DNA of 18,300 nt from contig UQQN01000046.1 in assembly GCA_900543155.1 (NCBI GenBank), positions 1 to 18,300 of the forward strand. Reading direction: 5' to 3'. Below are positions 6,988-13,986 of the stretch, piece after piece. The DNA is from an uncultured Prevotella sp. GTDB lineage: Bacteria; Bacteroidota; Bacteroidia; Bacteroidales; Bacteroidaceae. Position 1 is the stretch's first letter, and every line of letters begins with the position of its first letter. A program made the translations under genes and the position numbers. The notes under the pieces were generated by a model, which did not search any database, was not told where the DNA came from, and was given only the letters and a program-made list of their open reading frames with translations.

Positions 6988-7854
6988 ATGTCTAAAATAG
7001 ATTTAGCATCAAAACAATGGTGTGACTTGGTCTTCGAAGGACGTAACAAGGAGTACGGAGCTTATCGTAACCGCGCCAATAAAGGCAAGTTCCAACTCCG
7101 TGCGATCATCATTGTTCTTATTCTTATCGCCGTAGCTGCTGCTGGTATCGCTCTTAAGAGCGCAGTAGAAGAAGCTATCGCTAAGAACAAAGACATGGCT
7201 TCTGAGGAAATCACCGAACTTCAGGAATTGAAGAAGGATGAACCTAAGAAGGAAGAAAAGAAGAAAGAACCCGAACTCAAATACGAGGAACCTAAGCAAG
7301 TTGAAAAGGTAAACGTTAGGTCTTCTATTCAGTTTACCGTTCCTAAAATCGTTGAAGACGATAAGGTAGACCATTCTAAGGAACTCAAAACTCAGGATGA
7401 AGTTACTAAAAATAAGTTCGCCATCGCCTCACAAGACTATGTGAACCCCAATGGTGATAACTCTGGTATCAACATCGATGACTTGAAGGAAAACCAACGT
7501 GCTGGTGGTACTGTCACTCCTCCCAAGGAACCCGAAGTGGTTGACAATGCCCTCGTAGAAGTACAGGCTACATACCCTGGTGGCGAATCTGCTTTGCTCC
7601 AGTTTGTAAGCAAGAACCTTAAGTATCCTGAAATTGCTCAGGAACAAGAATTGCAAGGTACAGTAGTACTCCGATTCAAGGTTGGTACCGACGGTTCTGT
7701 AAGCGATGTGAAGATTGAAAAATCACTCTCACGTGAGTGCGACCAGGCTGCTGCAGCCGTAGTTCGTAAACTTCCTCGCTTCGTTCCTGCCAAGCAGAAT
7801 GGTCACCCTGTTCCTGTTTGGTTCCGTCTTCCCGTACGTTTCCGCATCCAGTAA
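6988..7854 (+). CDS. tonB: Energy transducer TonB
   Basis: A 288-residue TonB that carries the motor force of ExbB/ExbD to outer-membrane receptors. The N-terminal cytoplasmic motif KQWCDLVFEGRNKEYGAY (9-26) is characteristic of Bacteroidetes TonB proteins. One membrane helix lies at about 37-55. A Lys/Glu/Pro-rich periplasmic spacer follows (about 75-108, with repeated EPK, KKEE and EPKQ). The C-terminal TonB domain runs from about 195 (ATYPGGESALLQF) to 288, with the signature LQGTVVLRFKVGTDGSVSD and the terminal VPVWFRLPVRF. It is the last gene of the operon, and a strong terminator follows 39 bases later. Codon use is as restricted as in exbB, so high expression is likely. Confidence 0.9.
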   Translation: MSKIDLASKQWCDLVFEGRNKEYGAYRNRANKGKFQLRAIIIVLILIAVAAAGIALKSAVEEAIAKNKDMASEEITELQELKKDEPKKEEKKKEPELKYEEPKQVEKVNVRSSIQFTVPKIVEDDKVDHSKELKTQDEVTKNKFAIASQDYVNPNGDNSGINIDDLKENQRAGGTVTPPKEPEVVDNALVEVQATYPGGESALLQFVSKNLKYPEIAQEQELQGTVVLRFKVGTDGSVSDVKIEKSLSRECDQAAAAVVRKLPRFVPAKQNGHPVPVWFRLPVRFRIQ

Positions 7855-7893
7855 TCATATTTGTTACTTGATGTAAGAAATAACTGATAATTT

Positions 7894-7946
7894 GACAGGC
7901 AACAATGCTACACTACATAGTGTAGCTTGTTGCCTGTCTCTTTTTT
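7894..7946 (+). terminator. Rho-independent terminator of the exbB-tonB operon
   Basis: Outer arms 7894-7904 (GACAGGCAACA) and 7928-7938 are perfectly complementary. Inside them GCTACACTA pairs perfectly with TAGTGTAGC around a 2-base loop. A TCTTTTTT tract follows. Confidence 0.93.
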
Positions 7947-7999
7947 ATCTCGTTTTTGTTTCTTTTTATCGAATTTTGAGATAAAATGCAGCAAAACAT

Positions 8000-8030
8000 T
8001 TTGTTCTTTATAAGCCTTGCACTAACTTTG
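8000..8030 (+). promoter_or_regulatory. Bacteroidetes-type promoter of the PstS-like gene
   Basis: TTTG at 8000-8003, 19 bases, then TAACTTTG at 8023-8030. This matches the consensus TTTG-N19-21-TAnnTTTG. It sits just after the tonB terminator and 28 bases before the start codon, so the gene has its own transcription start. Confidence 0.8.
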
Positions 8031-8058
8031 CTACTACAATCAATAATCACACAAAGAA

Positions 8059-9018
8059 ATGAAATTCAATAAATTAGTAAAGTATGCACTTATCATAGCC
8101 GTTTGCCTTATGGCATCGTGCAAGAATAACAGAAAAGCGAACTCTAATTGGATGCAAGAAGATGATGTAAAGGTAGCCGTAGACGAAACATTTAAACCTA
8201 TCCTCGACAACATCATACAAAGCTTTGGCATGGCACATCCTGAAGCTAACATGAAACCACAATATGTGAGTGAGGACGAAGCCATACGCATGCTTGTGAA
8301 TGATAGCATACGTTGTATTGTGGTAACTCGCAAACTTAACCCCAATGAACGCACCCTTATAGAAAGTCACCGATTGGGAGTAACTCAATCTATGATTGCC
8401 TCTGATGCTATTGCGTTGATTGTGAATAAAGAATGCAAAGACTCGCTAATCACACTCGATGAAATCAAAGGTATTGTGACAGGTAAAATAACACGTTGGG
8501 AACAATTAAGCAACTCAAAACATCAGAAAGGCGAGCTTAAACTTGTTTTCGACAATTCTGGTTCAAGCACGGTACGCTACATGAAAGATTCACTCTGTAA
8601 CGGACAAGACTTAAAAGGAAACGTCTATGCATCAGAGGGAAAAACGAACCAGTCTGTAATAGATATGGTAGAGGCTGATCCTAAAATTATTGGAATTGTA
8701 GGAGCGAATTGGCTTAAAGGTGCTAATGACAATGCTTTGGCTGATTTCTCAAAACTCGCCTTCAACGTAATGCGCGTAACACGTTACAGCGATATTGAAC
8801 GATCAAAGTATGTGCGTCCCTACCAATATTATATTGCCACCGCAGACTATCCCCTACTACGTTCTGTATATATCATACACACAGACCCCCGTAGTCGATC
8901 GATGTTGAAAAACTTTTTCTTCTACACCAAAGGACAAAAAGGTCAAACCATTATCTGTAACAATTCGCAGTTACTCCCCATTACACCTGTAGAAGTTAAG
9001 GATGTAAGCATTAAATAA
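8059..9018 (+). CDS. PstS-like phosphate-type substrate-binding lipoprotein
   Basis: A 319-residue periplasm-facing lipoprotein of the PstS-like (type 2 periplasmic binding protein) superfamily. The signal peptide ends in lipobox LMASC with lipidated Cys21, followed by KNNRK. Two-lobed SBP features are present: the N-terminal DETFKPILDNIIQSF helix region; the central LITLDEIKGIVTGKITRWEQL, typical of PstS-like proteins; and FDNSGSSTVRYM, which corresponds to the anion-binding loop (SGSxxT). No pstC, pstA, pstB or phoU genes are near. In Bacteroidetes this gene regularly follows exbB-exbD-exbD-tonB, so a role in sensing or capture linked to the Ton system is more likely than a classical Pst transporter; that is inference. 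Phosphate as ligand is not proven by the sequence. It has its own promoter (8000-8030), and the next gene starts 44 bases later. Confidence 0.8.
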   Translation: MKFNKLVKYALIIAVCLMASCKNNRKANSNWMQEDDVKVAVDETFKPILDNIIQSFGMAHPEANMKPQYVSEDEAIRMLVNDSIRCIVVTRKLNPNERTLIESHRLGVTQSMIASDAIALIVNKECKDSLITLDEIKGIVTGKITRWEQLSNSKHQKGELKLVFDNSGSSTVRYMKDSLCNGQDLKGNVYASEGKTNQSVIDMVEADPKIIGIVGANWLKGANDNALADFSKLAFNVMRVTRYSDIERSKYVRPYQYYIATADYPLLRSVYIIHTDPRSRSMLKNFFFYTKGQKGQTIICNNSQLLPITPVEVKDVSIK

Positions 9019-9061
9019 GAGATTGTTTTCCCTATTATCTGAACTTTAAAATTGAAAAAAT

Positions 9062-10042
9062 ATGGCTGGATTAAAAGATAGATACATACGTTTTGACTGG
9101 GCCATAAAACGCTTGCTCAGACAAAAGGCAAACTTCGATGTATTGGATGGTTTTCTTACTGTGTTTCTAAACCAAAAAGTAAAGGTTATAGAAATATTAG
9201 AGAGTGAGTCAAACCAACAAGATGCCACCGATAAATTTAATCGTGTGGACATCAAAGCTAAAGACGAAAAGGGCGATATTATTATTGTCGAGGTACAGAA
9301 TACTACCGAACTCTATTATTTGGAACGTATTCTCTACGGCGTTGCCAAAGCCATTACCGAACATATCGACTTAGGAAACTCTTATAAAGAAGTTAAGAAG
9401 ATTTATTCAATCAGTATTCTATACTTTGATTTAGGCAAAGGCTCTGACTACCTTTATGTGGGACAAAATAATTTTGTGGGTGTACACACTAAGGATCAAC
9501 TACAAGTTAACGCCAAAGAAAAAGGCACCATAGTCAAAAAATCGCCTTCCGACATTTTCCCCGAGTACATTTTGGTTCGCGTCAACGAATTTAACAAAGT
9601 AGCCGTAACCCCACTCGAAGAATGGATTGAATACTTAAAGAATGGGGAAATACGTCCTGACACCCAAGCACCAGGTTTGCAAGAAGCACGCAAAAAATTG
9701 CAATATTATTCAATGAACGATGCGGATCGCTTAGCCTACGACAAACATATTGACTCTGTAATGATTCAAAATGACGTTCTTGAGTCAGCTCGCGATGAAG
9801 GCTTAGCGCAAGGAATGGCGCAGGGAATGGCGCAGGGAATTGAAAAAGGAATAGCCCAGGGCATTGAAAAAGGAATGGCGCAAGGTATTGAAAAAGGAAT
9901 AGCGCAGGGAATTGAGCAAGGTGCCCAACGCGAAAAAATAGCTTTAGCTAAAAAGTTGATAGCCAAAGGTCTTTCGATACCAGAGATTAGCGAAATCACG
10001 AATTTATCGACGAAAGACTTACAAGAGTTAACTTCTAACTGA
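9062..10042 (+). CDS. Rpn/PD-(D/E)XK nuclease family putative transposase
   Basis: A 326-residue protein of the Rpn / PDDEXK_2 family, recombination-promoting nucleases often annotated as transposases. The N-terminus DRYIRFDWAIKRLL (6-19) is typical (full-length target-unknown homologues start the same way). The nuclease core is visible as D63 (RVDIKA) and E77-V-Q79 in IIIVEVQ, giving D-x13-ExQ. The Q replaces the Lys of textbook PD-(D/E)XK enzymes, as is normal in this family. Residues 247-287 are a tetrapeptide tract (GMAQ/GIEK/GIAQ). After it comes a small helical end, KGLSIPEISEITNLSTKDL, that resembles a helix-turn-helix. It lies 43 bases after the PstS-like gene and before the TPR gene promoter, so it may ride on the upstream promoter. 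It interrupts an otherwise conserved gene series, suggesting acquisition. No flanking inverted repeats were found. Confidence 0.85.
   Translation: MAGLKDRYIRFDWAIKRLLRQKANFDVLDGFLTVFLNQKVKVIEILESESNQQDATDKFNRVDIKAKDEKGDIIIVEVQNTTELYYLERILYGVAKAITEHIDLGNSYKEVKKIYSISILYFDLGKGSDYLYVGQNNFVGVHTKDQLQVNAKEKGTIVKKSPSDIFPEYILVRVNEFNKVAVTPLEEWIEYLKNGEIRPDTQAPGLQEARKKLQYYSMNDADRLAYDKHIDSVMIQNDVLESARDEGLAQGMAQGMAQGIEKGIAQGIEKGMAQGIEKGIAQGIEQGAQREKIALAKKLIAKGLSIPEISEITNLSTKDLQELTSN
9800..9922 (+). repeat. 12-bp in-frame repeat tract inside the Rpn gene
   Basis: Ten consecutive 12-base units plus a closing Gly codon encode alternating GMAQ, GIEK and GIAQ tetrapeptides (residues 247-287). All units keep frame. 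Copy-number change by slippage would lengthen or shorten the helical tail without breaking the protein. Confidence 0.9.
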
Positions 10043-10115
10043 CGAAAGAAGACTAAAAGTGTGGTGCTTCGACAAATAAATAGCAAACAAAAGGCATAAT
10101 CTCTTGAATATTTGC

Positions 10116-10123
10116 TATATTTG
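10116..10123 (+). promoter_or_regulatory. -7 box of the TPR gene, within an inverted repeat
   Basis: TATATTTG fits TAnnTTTG, 77 bases before the TPR gene start. No TTTG lies at the usual -33 spacing. The box overlaps the right arm of an 8-bp inverted repeat, ATAGCAAA (10080-10087) and TTTGCTAT (10111-10118), which could be an operator. Confidence 0.5.
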
Positions 10124-10200
10124 CACGGAATTTTCGCATAACATGATAAATTCACGCACAAAAAACCAAATTAACAACGAATAAAACAGCAACACAATAT

Positions 10201-11787
10201 ATGAAAAAGAACATCTTTCGCGTAGCAGCGTTCTCAGCGCTTCTCGCTTTGGGCGTTAGCGGAGCACAGGCTCAAACTCGTAATTACGATTGCCCTCCTT
10301 TGAATCCTGAGTACCAGGCTCAAGCCGAACAAATTGTTAGCTTGCAGATGGACGATCCCGATAAGGCTGGCAAAGTGTATATGGCTCTTGAAAAGAAAAT
10401 CAAGAAAAACAAGGAAGACCTCGTAGCTGTAGGTACATACTTTCTTGAAAACAATGAGCTTCAGGGTGCAAGTCAGTGTGCCAAGTTGGTTTATACACTC
10501 GATCCTACCTATATTCCCGGACTCATGTTCTCTGCAGAAGTGTTCATGAAGTTCCAAAAGTGGGGTGAAGCTGGTGCACGTTATGACGAAGTTCTCGCCA
10601 ACGACCCTACAAACGTAGGAGCCATGAAGCGTAATGCTTTCGTATATAAAAACATCAACCCCCACGCTGCTATCGACTACTTGAACAAGATTAAAGAAAT
10701 TGATCCTTCGTTCACAGAAGCCGACCTTGAATTGGGTAATATCTATTACAAGCTCGATGATTATGCCAAGGCTATCGAAAGCTACAAGGTATATTATGCA
10801 GCAACTCCCAAGGATACAACACACCTTGACATTCGTGCATGCGAAAACTACTTGCAAGCACTCTTCTCTATGTCTGTAAAGAATGAGGATTATCTCGATA
10901 CAATCATCCAGATTGCCAACGAGGTTAAGCCTCTTGCTCCCAAAGACATTATCATTCCTCGTATGGAGTTCTTTGCTAAATACAACAAAGTTGAAACAGC
11001 AATGGACTATGATGGAGCCTTGAAGAATGCAAACGATGCTGCTGCTTATATCCGCGACAAGCAGTTCCCCGATTCTGTATACTTCTACATGGACTTTGAT
11101 TATGCAGCAAAGCTTGCTAAGGAAAATCGCAATTATCCTGAAGCTATCACTTACTACGAAGCAGCTGTAAAAGATCTTGAGGAAAAATTCCCTACCATCG
11201 AAGAAGATAAGAAGAAGGAAGAGAACATCAATAAACGTGGTTCTTACTACTACGAAATTTCAAACCTCTACGTTCGTAACAAGCAGGCTGACAAAGGTAT
11301 CGAAGTATTCGAAAAATACCTTGCACTCCTTGGCGACAAGGCCGATATCTCTGACAAATATCAACTTGGTACCAAGTATTTGGCAGGTTGGCAGCAAGAA
11401 AACAATACTCCCGAACAAAAGAAAGCTTACCACGACAAGGCTGAACAAGCTTTTAAGGACGTACTTGCTACTGAAACAGAGAATAAACTGCCTAAGGTTC
11501 TCGCATACCAAATGTTGGCACGTCTCAACAACACTGACACCAACAAACCTATCGATGCTGTACGCGACAACTATGTAAACGTTATCAACGAGAGCGAAGA
11601 CGATGCTATCAAGGCTAAGGCACGTAATGCACGTTACGAGGCTTGCCGCTACCTCTTCTTCTACTACGTTGCTATCAATACACCTAATAAAGCAGAAGCA
11701 ACTAAATATGCTACAATTGCTAAAGAAATTGATCCTGAAAGCGACTTTGTGAAGGCTGCTTTCGAGCACTTGAAGACAATGAAATAA
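10201..11787 (+). CDS. Exported tetratricopeptide-repeat protein
   Basis: A 528-residue secreted protein. The signal peptide covers residues 1-25, with cleavage expected after AQA-Q or just beyond (GVSGAQAQ). The mature part is almost entirely helical TPR-like repeats. Clear units are around 115-150 (KWGEAGARYDEVLANDPTN), 175-205 (LELGNIYYKLDDYAKAIESY), 300-325 (AKENRNYPEAITYYEAAVKD) and 350-375 (YYEISNLYVRNKQADKGIEVF). TPR arrays bind partner proteins; there is no catalytic domain. In Bacteroidetes a TPR gene of this kind usually accompanies exbB-exbD-exbD-tonB-pstS-like, so it probably acts in the periplasm as a scaffold for that system, which is inference. It has its own promoter region and a terminator 76 bases downstream. 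Codon use resembles the highly biased exbB/tonB genes, suggesting abundant expression. Confidence 0.85.
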   Translation: MKKNIFRVAAFSALLALGVSGAQAQTRNYDCPPLNPEYQAQAEQIVSLQMDDPDKAGKVYMALEKKIKKNKEDLVAVGTYFLENNELQGASQCAKLVYTLDPTYIPGLMFSAEVFMKFQKWGEAGARYDEVLANDPTNVGAMKRNAFVYKNINPHAAIDYLNKIKEIDPSFTEADLELGNIYYKLDDYAKAIESYKVYYAATPKDTTHLDIRACENYLQALFSMSVKNEDYLDTIIQIANEVKPLAPKDIIIPRMEFFAKYNKVETAMDYDGALKNANDAAAYIRDKQFPDSVYFYMDFDYAAKLAKENRNYPEAITYYEAAVKDLEEKFPTIEEDKKKEENINKRGSYYYEISNLYVRNKQADKGIEVFEKYLALLGDKADISDKYQLGTKYLAGWQQENNTPEQKKAYHDKAEQAFKDVLATETENKLPKVLAYQMLARLNNTDTNKPIDAVRDNYVNVINESEDDAIKAKARNARYEACRYLFFYYVAINTPNKAEATKYATIAKEIDPESDFVKAAFEHLKTMK

Positions 11788-11863
11788 TTAATTATTATTT
11801 AGCAAGTACCTACACACAAAATATTGAGGTGTAGTACAAGCAAAATAATAAACATCACAAAAT

Positions 11864-11909
11864 GTGGTTCTAATAATTCTATTTCGGAATTTTTAGAACC
11901 ACTTTTTTT
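11864..11909 (+). terminator. Rho-independent terminator of the TPR gene
   Basis: GTGGTTCTA (11864-11872) pairs with TAGAACCAC (11894-11902). Inside, AATTC pairs with GAATT. Seven T follow at 11903-11909. The arm sequence is the same as in the DUF554 terminator at 1495-1533. The rest of the gap 11788-12140 holds only this and the next gene's promoter. Confidence 0.88.
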
Positions 11910-12056
11910 GAAAAAACAAAAATAGAGTAAGCTTTGAACCACAATTTTAGGGCTACAACACATGCTTTTCACAGTAGTATAGTCCACACACATTATGCCA
12001 TACAATTCTAAAAAAGCCCAAAGCCATGTTTATAAGGACTTTAATAAGATGAAATA

Positions 12057-12088
12057 TTTGCAATTTTAATCACTTTATGCTACCTTTG
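12057..12088 (+). promoter_or_regulatory. Bacteroidetes-type promoter of the GH109-like gene
   Basis: TTTG at 12057-12060, exactly 20 bases, then TACCTTTG at 12081-12088, matching TTTG-N19-21-TAnnTTTG. It lies 52 bases before the start codon. Confidence 0.82.
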
Positions 12089-12140
12089 CACTGCAAACAT
12101 TGAAAATATAATCATCTTTTAAAAATAAATTCATCTATCT

Positions 12141-13805
12141 ATGAAAATGGTAAAGTGTATTGCTTTTGCCTTCGCTGCTCTCCTCACTATGGGTAGCTCA
12201 TTGGCACAAGCACAATCTCTTTCTCCTTCTACCAAATGGCATTGGAACAAGGGAAGCATCGAAATTGAAACTCCTGCTCGCCCTGCTGGTCAGAAGGACG
12301 TAATCGGTCTTAAACTTCCTAAGATTAAGAAAGTACGTATTGGTCTCGTAGGTCTCGGTATGCGTGGTCCTGGTGCTGTAGAAAACTTCTGCGTAATTCC
12401 TGGTGTAGAAGTAGTAGCTCTTTGCGACTATGTTCCCGAACGTGCTGAAGCTTGCCAACAATATTTGCGTAAGGCTGGTCTCGCTCCCGCTGCTATCTAC
12501 TCTGGTGAGAATGGTTACAAGGAACTCTGCGCACGTCCCGATATCGACCTCGTTTACGTAGCTACCGACTGGGAACACCACTTCCCCGTAGCTGAATGCG
12601 CTTTGCAGCATGGCAAGAATGTAGCCGACGAAGTTCCCTCAGCAATGAACCTCGAAGAATGTTGGAAGCTTGTAAACCTTTCAGAAAAAATGCAGAAGAA
12701 CTGTATGATTCTTGAAAACTGCTGCTACGACTGGTTCGAAATGCGTACACTCAACATGGCACAGCATGGTGTGTTTGGTGAAATCATCCGCGCTCAGGGT
12801 GCTTACATCCACAACCTCGACGATTTCTGGGATTACTATTGGAAAAACCCCAATGGTTCAGATCCTGAACAACTTGGTTGGCGTTTAAAGTACAACCGTG
12901 AAAATCGTGGTGACGTTTATGCAACTCACGGCCTTGGTCCTGTAGCTCAAGCACTCGACATTCACCGTGGCGACCGCATGAAGACACTCGTTGCTATGGA
13001 TACCAAGAGCGTACATGGTAAAGAACTCGTTGAAAAGAAGACAGGTAAGCCCTGCAACGATTTCCGTAATGGTGACCATACCACCACATTGATTCGTACA
13101 GAAAAAGCTAAAGTTATTGAACTTCAGCACGACGTAATGAATCCTCAGCCCTACAACCGTCTCTACCAGCTCACTGGTACTAAGGGTTTTGCTAACAAGT
13201 ATCCTGTTGAAGGTTATGCTGTAGATAGCAAGCAGTTAGCTGCTAGCGGTCATAAGCCCCAGGTTGACAACCTCAGTTCACACAGCTTTATGCCTGAAGC
13301 CGAAAAGCAGGCTCTCGAAAAGCAATACGAATCACCCATCCTTGCCAAGTTTGGTGAATTAGCTAAGAAGGTAGGTGGTCACGGTGGTATGGACTTCATC
13401 ATGTGTGCTCGTCTCATCTACTGCCTCCAACACGGTCTTCCCCTCGACATGGACGTATACGACCTTGCAGAGTGGTGCTGCATTGCTGAACTCGGTGCCA
13501 TCTCAATGGACAACAACTGCGCAAGCGTATCATTCCCCGACTTTACTCGCGGTTTGTGGAACAAAGAAAAGGGTTACAAGCACGCTTATGCTACTCCCGC
13601 TGAAGAAGCTGCTGTAGAAGCATACTCAAGCAAGATTACTTCTATTCAGAAGGAAGCTGCTGCTAAGTTTAACCTTTGGACTCTCTACGATGCAGTAAAG
13701 GCTGCTAAGAACCCTGCAGACAAGGCTAAGGCTCAGAAGGTTTACGACAAAGCTGCTGCCAAGGCTAAGGCACAAGTTGCTAAAGCAGAAAAAGCTATCA
13801 AGTAA
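12141..13805 (+). CDS. Exported GH109-like glycosidase (Gfo/Idh/MocA fold)
   Basis: A 554-residue exported protein. The signal peptide is about residues 1-24 (LAQAQ). A Rossmann NAD-binding domain begins near 64 with G68-L-V-G71-L-G73-M-R-G76. The strict EKP lysine of Gfo/Idh/MocA dehydrogenases is replaced by E164-V-P, and the segments ENCCYD (192-197), GVFGEIIRAQGAYIH, THGLGPVAQALDI (H263) and HGGMDFIMCARLIYCL match the GH109 pattern. GH109 enzymes use bound NAD in a redox hydrolysis of alpha-N-acetylgalactosaminides and related glycosides. The likely role is periplasmic glycan trimming; the substrate is an inference. An odd feature is the final 45 or so residues, an Ala/Lys-rich helix (PADKAKAQKVYDKAAAKAK) not typical of the family. 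The first ATG is used; an internal ATG at 12147 would cost two residues. It has its own promoter and terminator, and strongly biased codons. Confidence 0.8.
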   Translation: MKMVKCIAFAFAALLTMGSSLAQAQSLSPSTKWHWNKGSIEIETPARPAGQKDVIGLKLPKIKKVRIGLVGLGMRGPGAVENFCVIPGVEVVALCDYVPERAEACQQYLRKAGLAPAAIYSGENGYKELCARPDIDLVYVATDWEHHFPVAECALQHGKNVADEVPSAMNLEECWKLVNLSEKMQKNCMILENCCYDWFEMRTLNMAQHGVFGEIIRAQGAYIHNLDDFWDYYWKNPNGSDPEQLGWRLKYNRENRGDVYATHGLGPVAQALDIHRGDRMKTLVAMDTKSVHGKELVEKKTGKPCNDFRNGDHTTTLIRTEKAKVIELQHDVMNPQPYNRLYQLTGTKGFANKYPVEGYAVDSKQLAASGHKPQVDNLSSHSFMPEAEKQALEKQYESPILAKFGELAKKVGGHGGMDFIMCARLIYCLQHGLPLDMDVYDLAEWCCIAELGAISMDNNCASVSFPDFTRGLWNKEKGYKHAYATPAEEAAVEAYSSKITSIQKEAAAKFNLWTLYDAVKAAKNPADKAKAQKVYDKAAAKAKAQVAKAEKAIK

Positions 13806-13843
13806 TTTTTTGACATAGTCAAGAAATCACAAATGCACATAAA

Positions 13844-13890
13844 AAAGGCTGTGTTGCTCCACGCTTATTGTGGTCAACACAGCCTTTCTC
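13844..13890 (+). terminator. Terminator hairpin after the GH109-like gene
   Basis: AAAGGCTGTGTTG (13844-13856) and CAACACAGCCTTT (13875-13887) pair perfectly over 13 bp. CCAC/GTGG pair inside. The T-run on the + side is short (TTTCTCTC); on the - side a run of T follows the stem, so it may work in both directions. Confidence 0.78.
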
Positions 13891-13986
13891 TCATTACTTT
13901 CCCTACGTTTTAACTCTAAGTGCGCAAACATATCCCCTAAAGCACTATAAAGAATCATATTCACCCTCACATTTACCCACTGCACC

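Noticed and set aside
10234..10857. 207-residue open frame antisense to the TPR gene
   Set aside because: Shadow of strongly biased codons in the sense gene; Cys/Val-rich composition is not protein-like.
11260..11769. 169-residue open frame antisense to the TPR gene
   Set aside because: Same reason: reverse-strand shadow of a real, highly biased gene.
11799..12005. 68-residue minus-strand open frame between the TPR and GH109-like genes
   Set aside because: It runs through the TPR terminator and has no promoter or recognisable features.
12141..13805. Ordinary Gfo/Idh/MocA dehydrogenase
   Set aside because: The EKP lysine is replaced by EVP, and the ENCCYD and THGLGP segments follow the GH109 pattern, so a GH109-like glycosidase is preferred.
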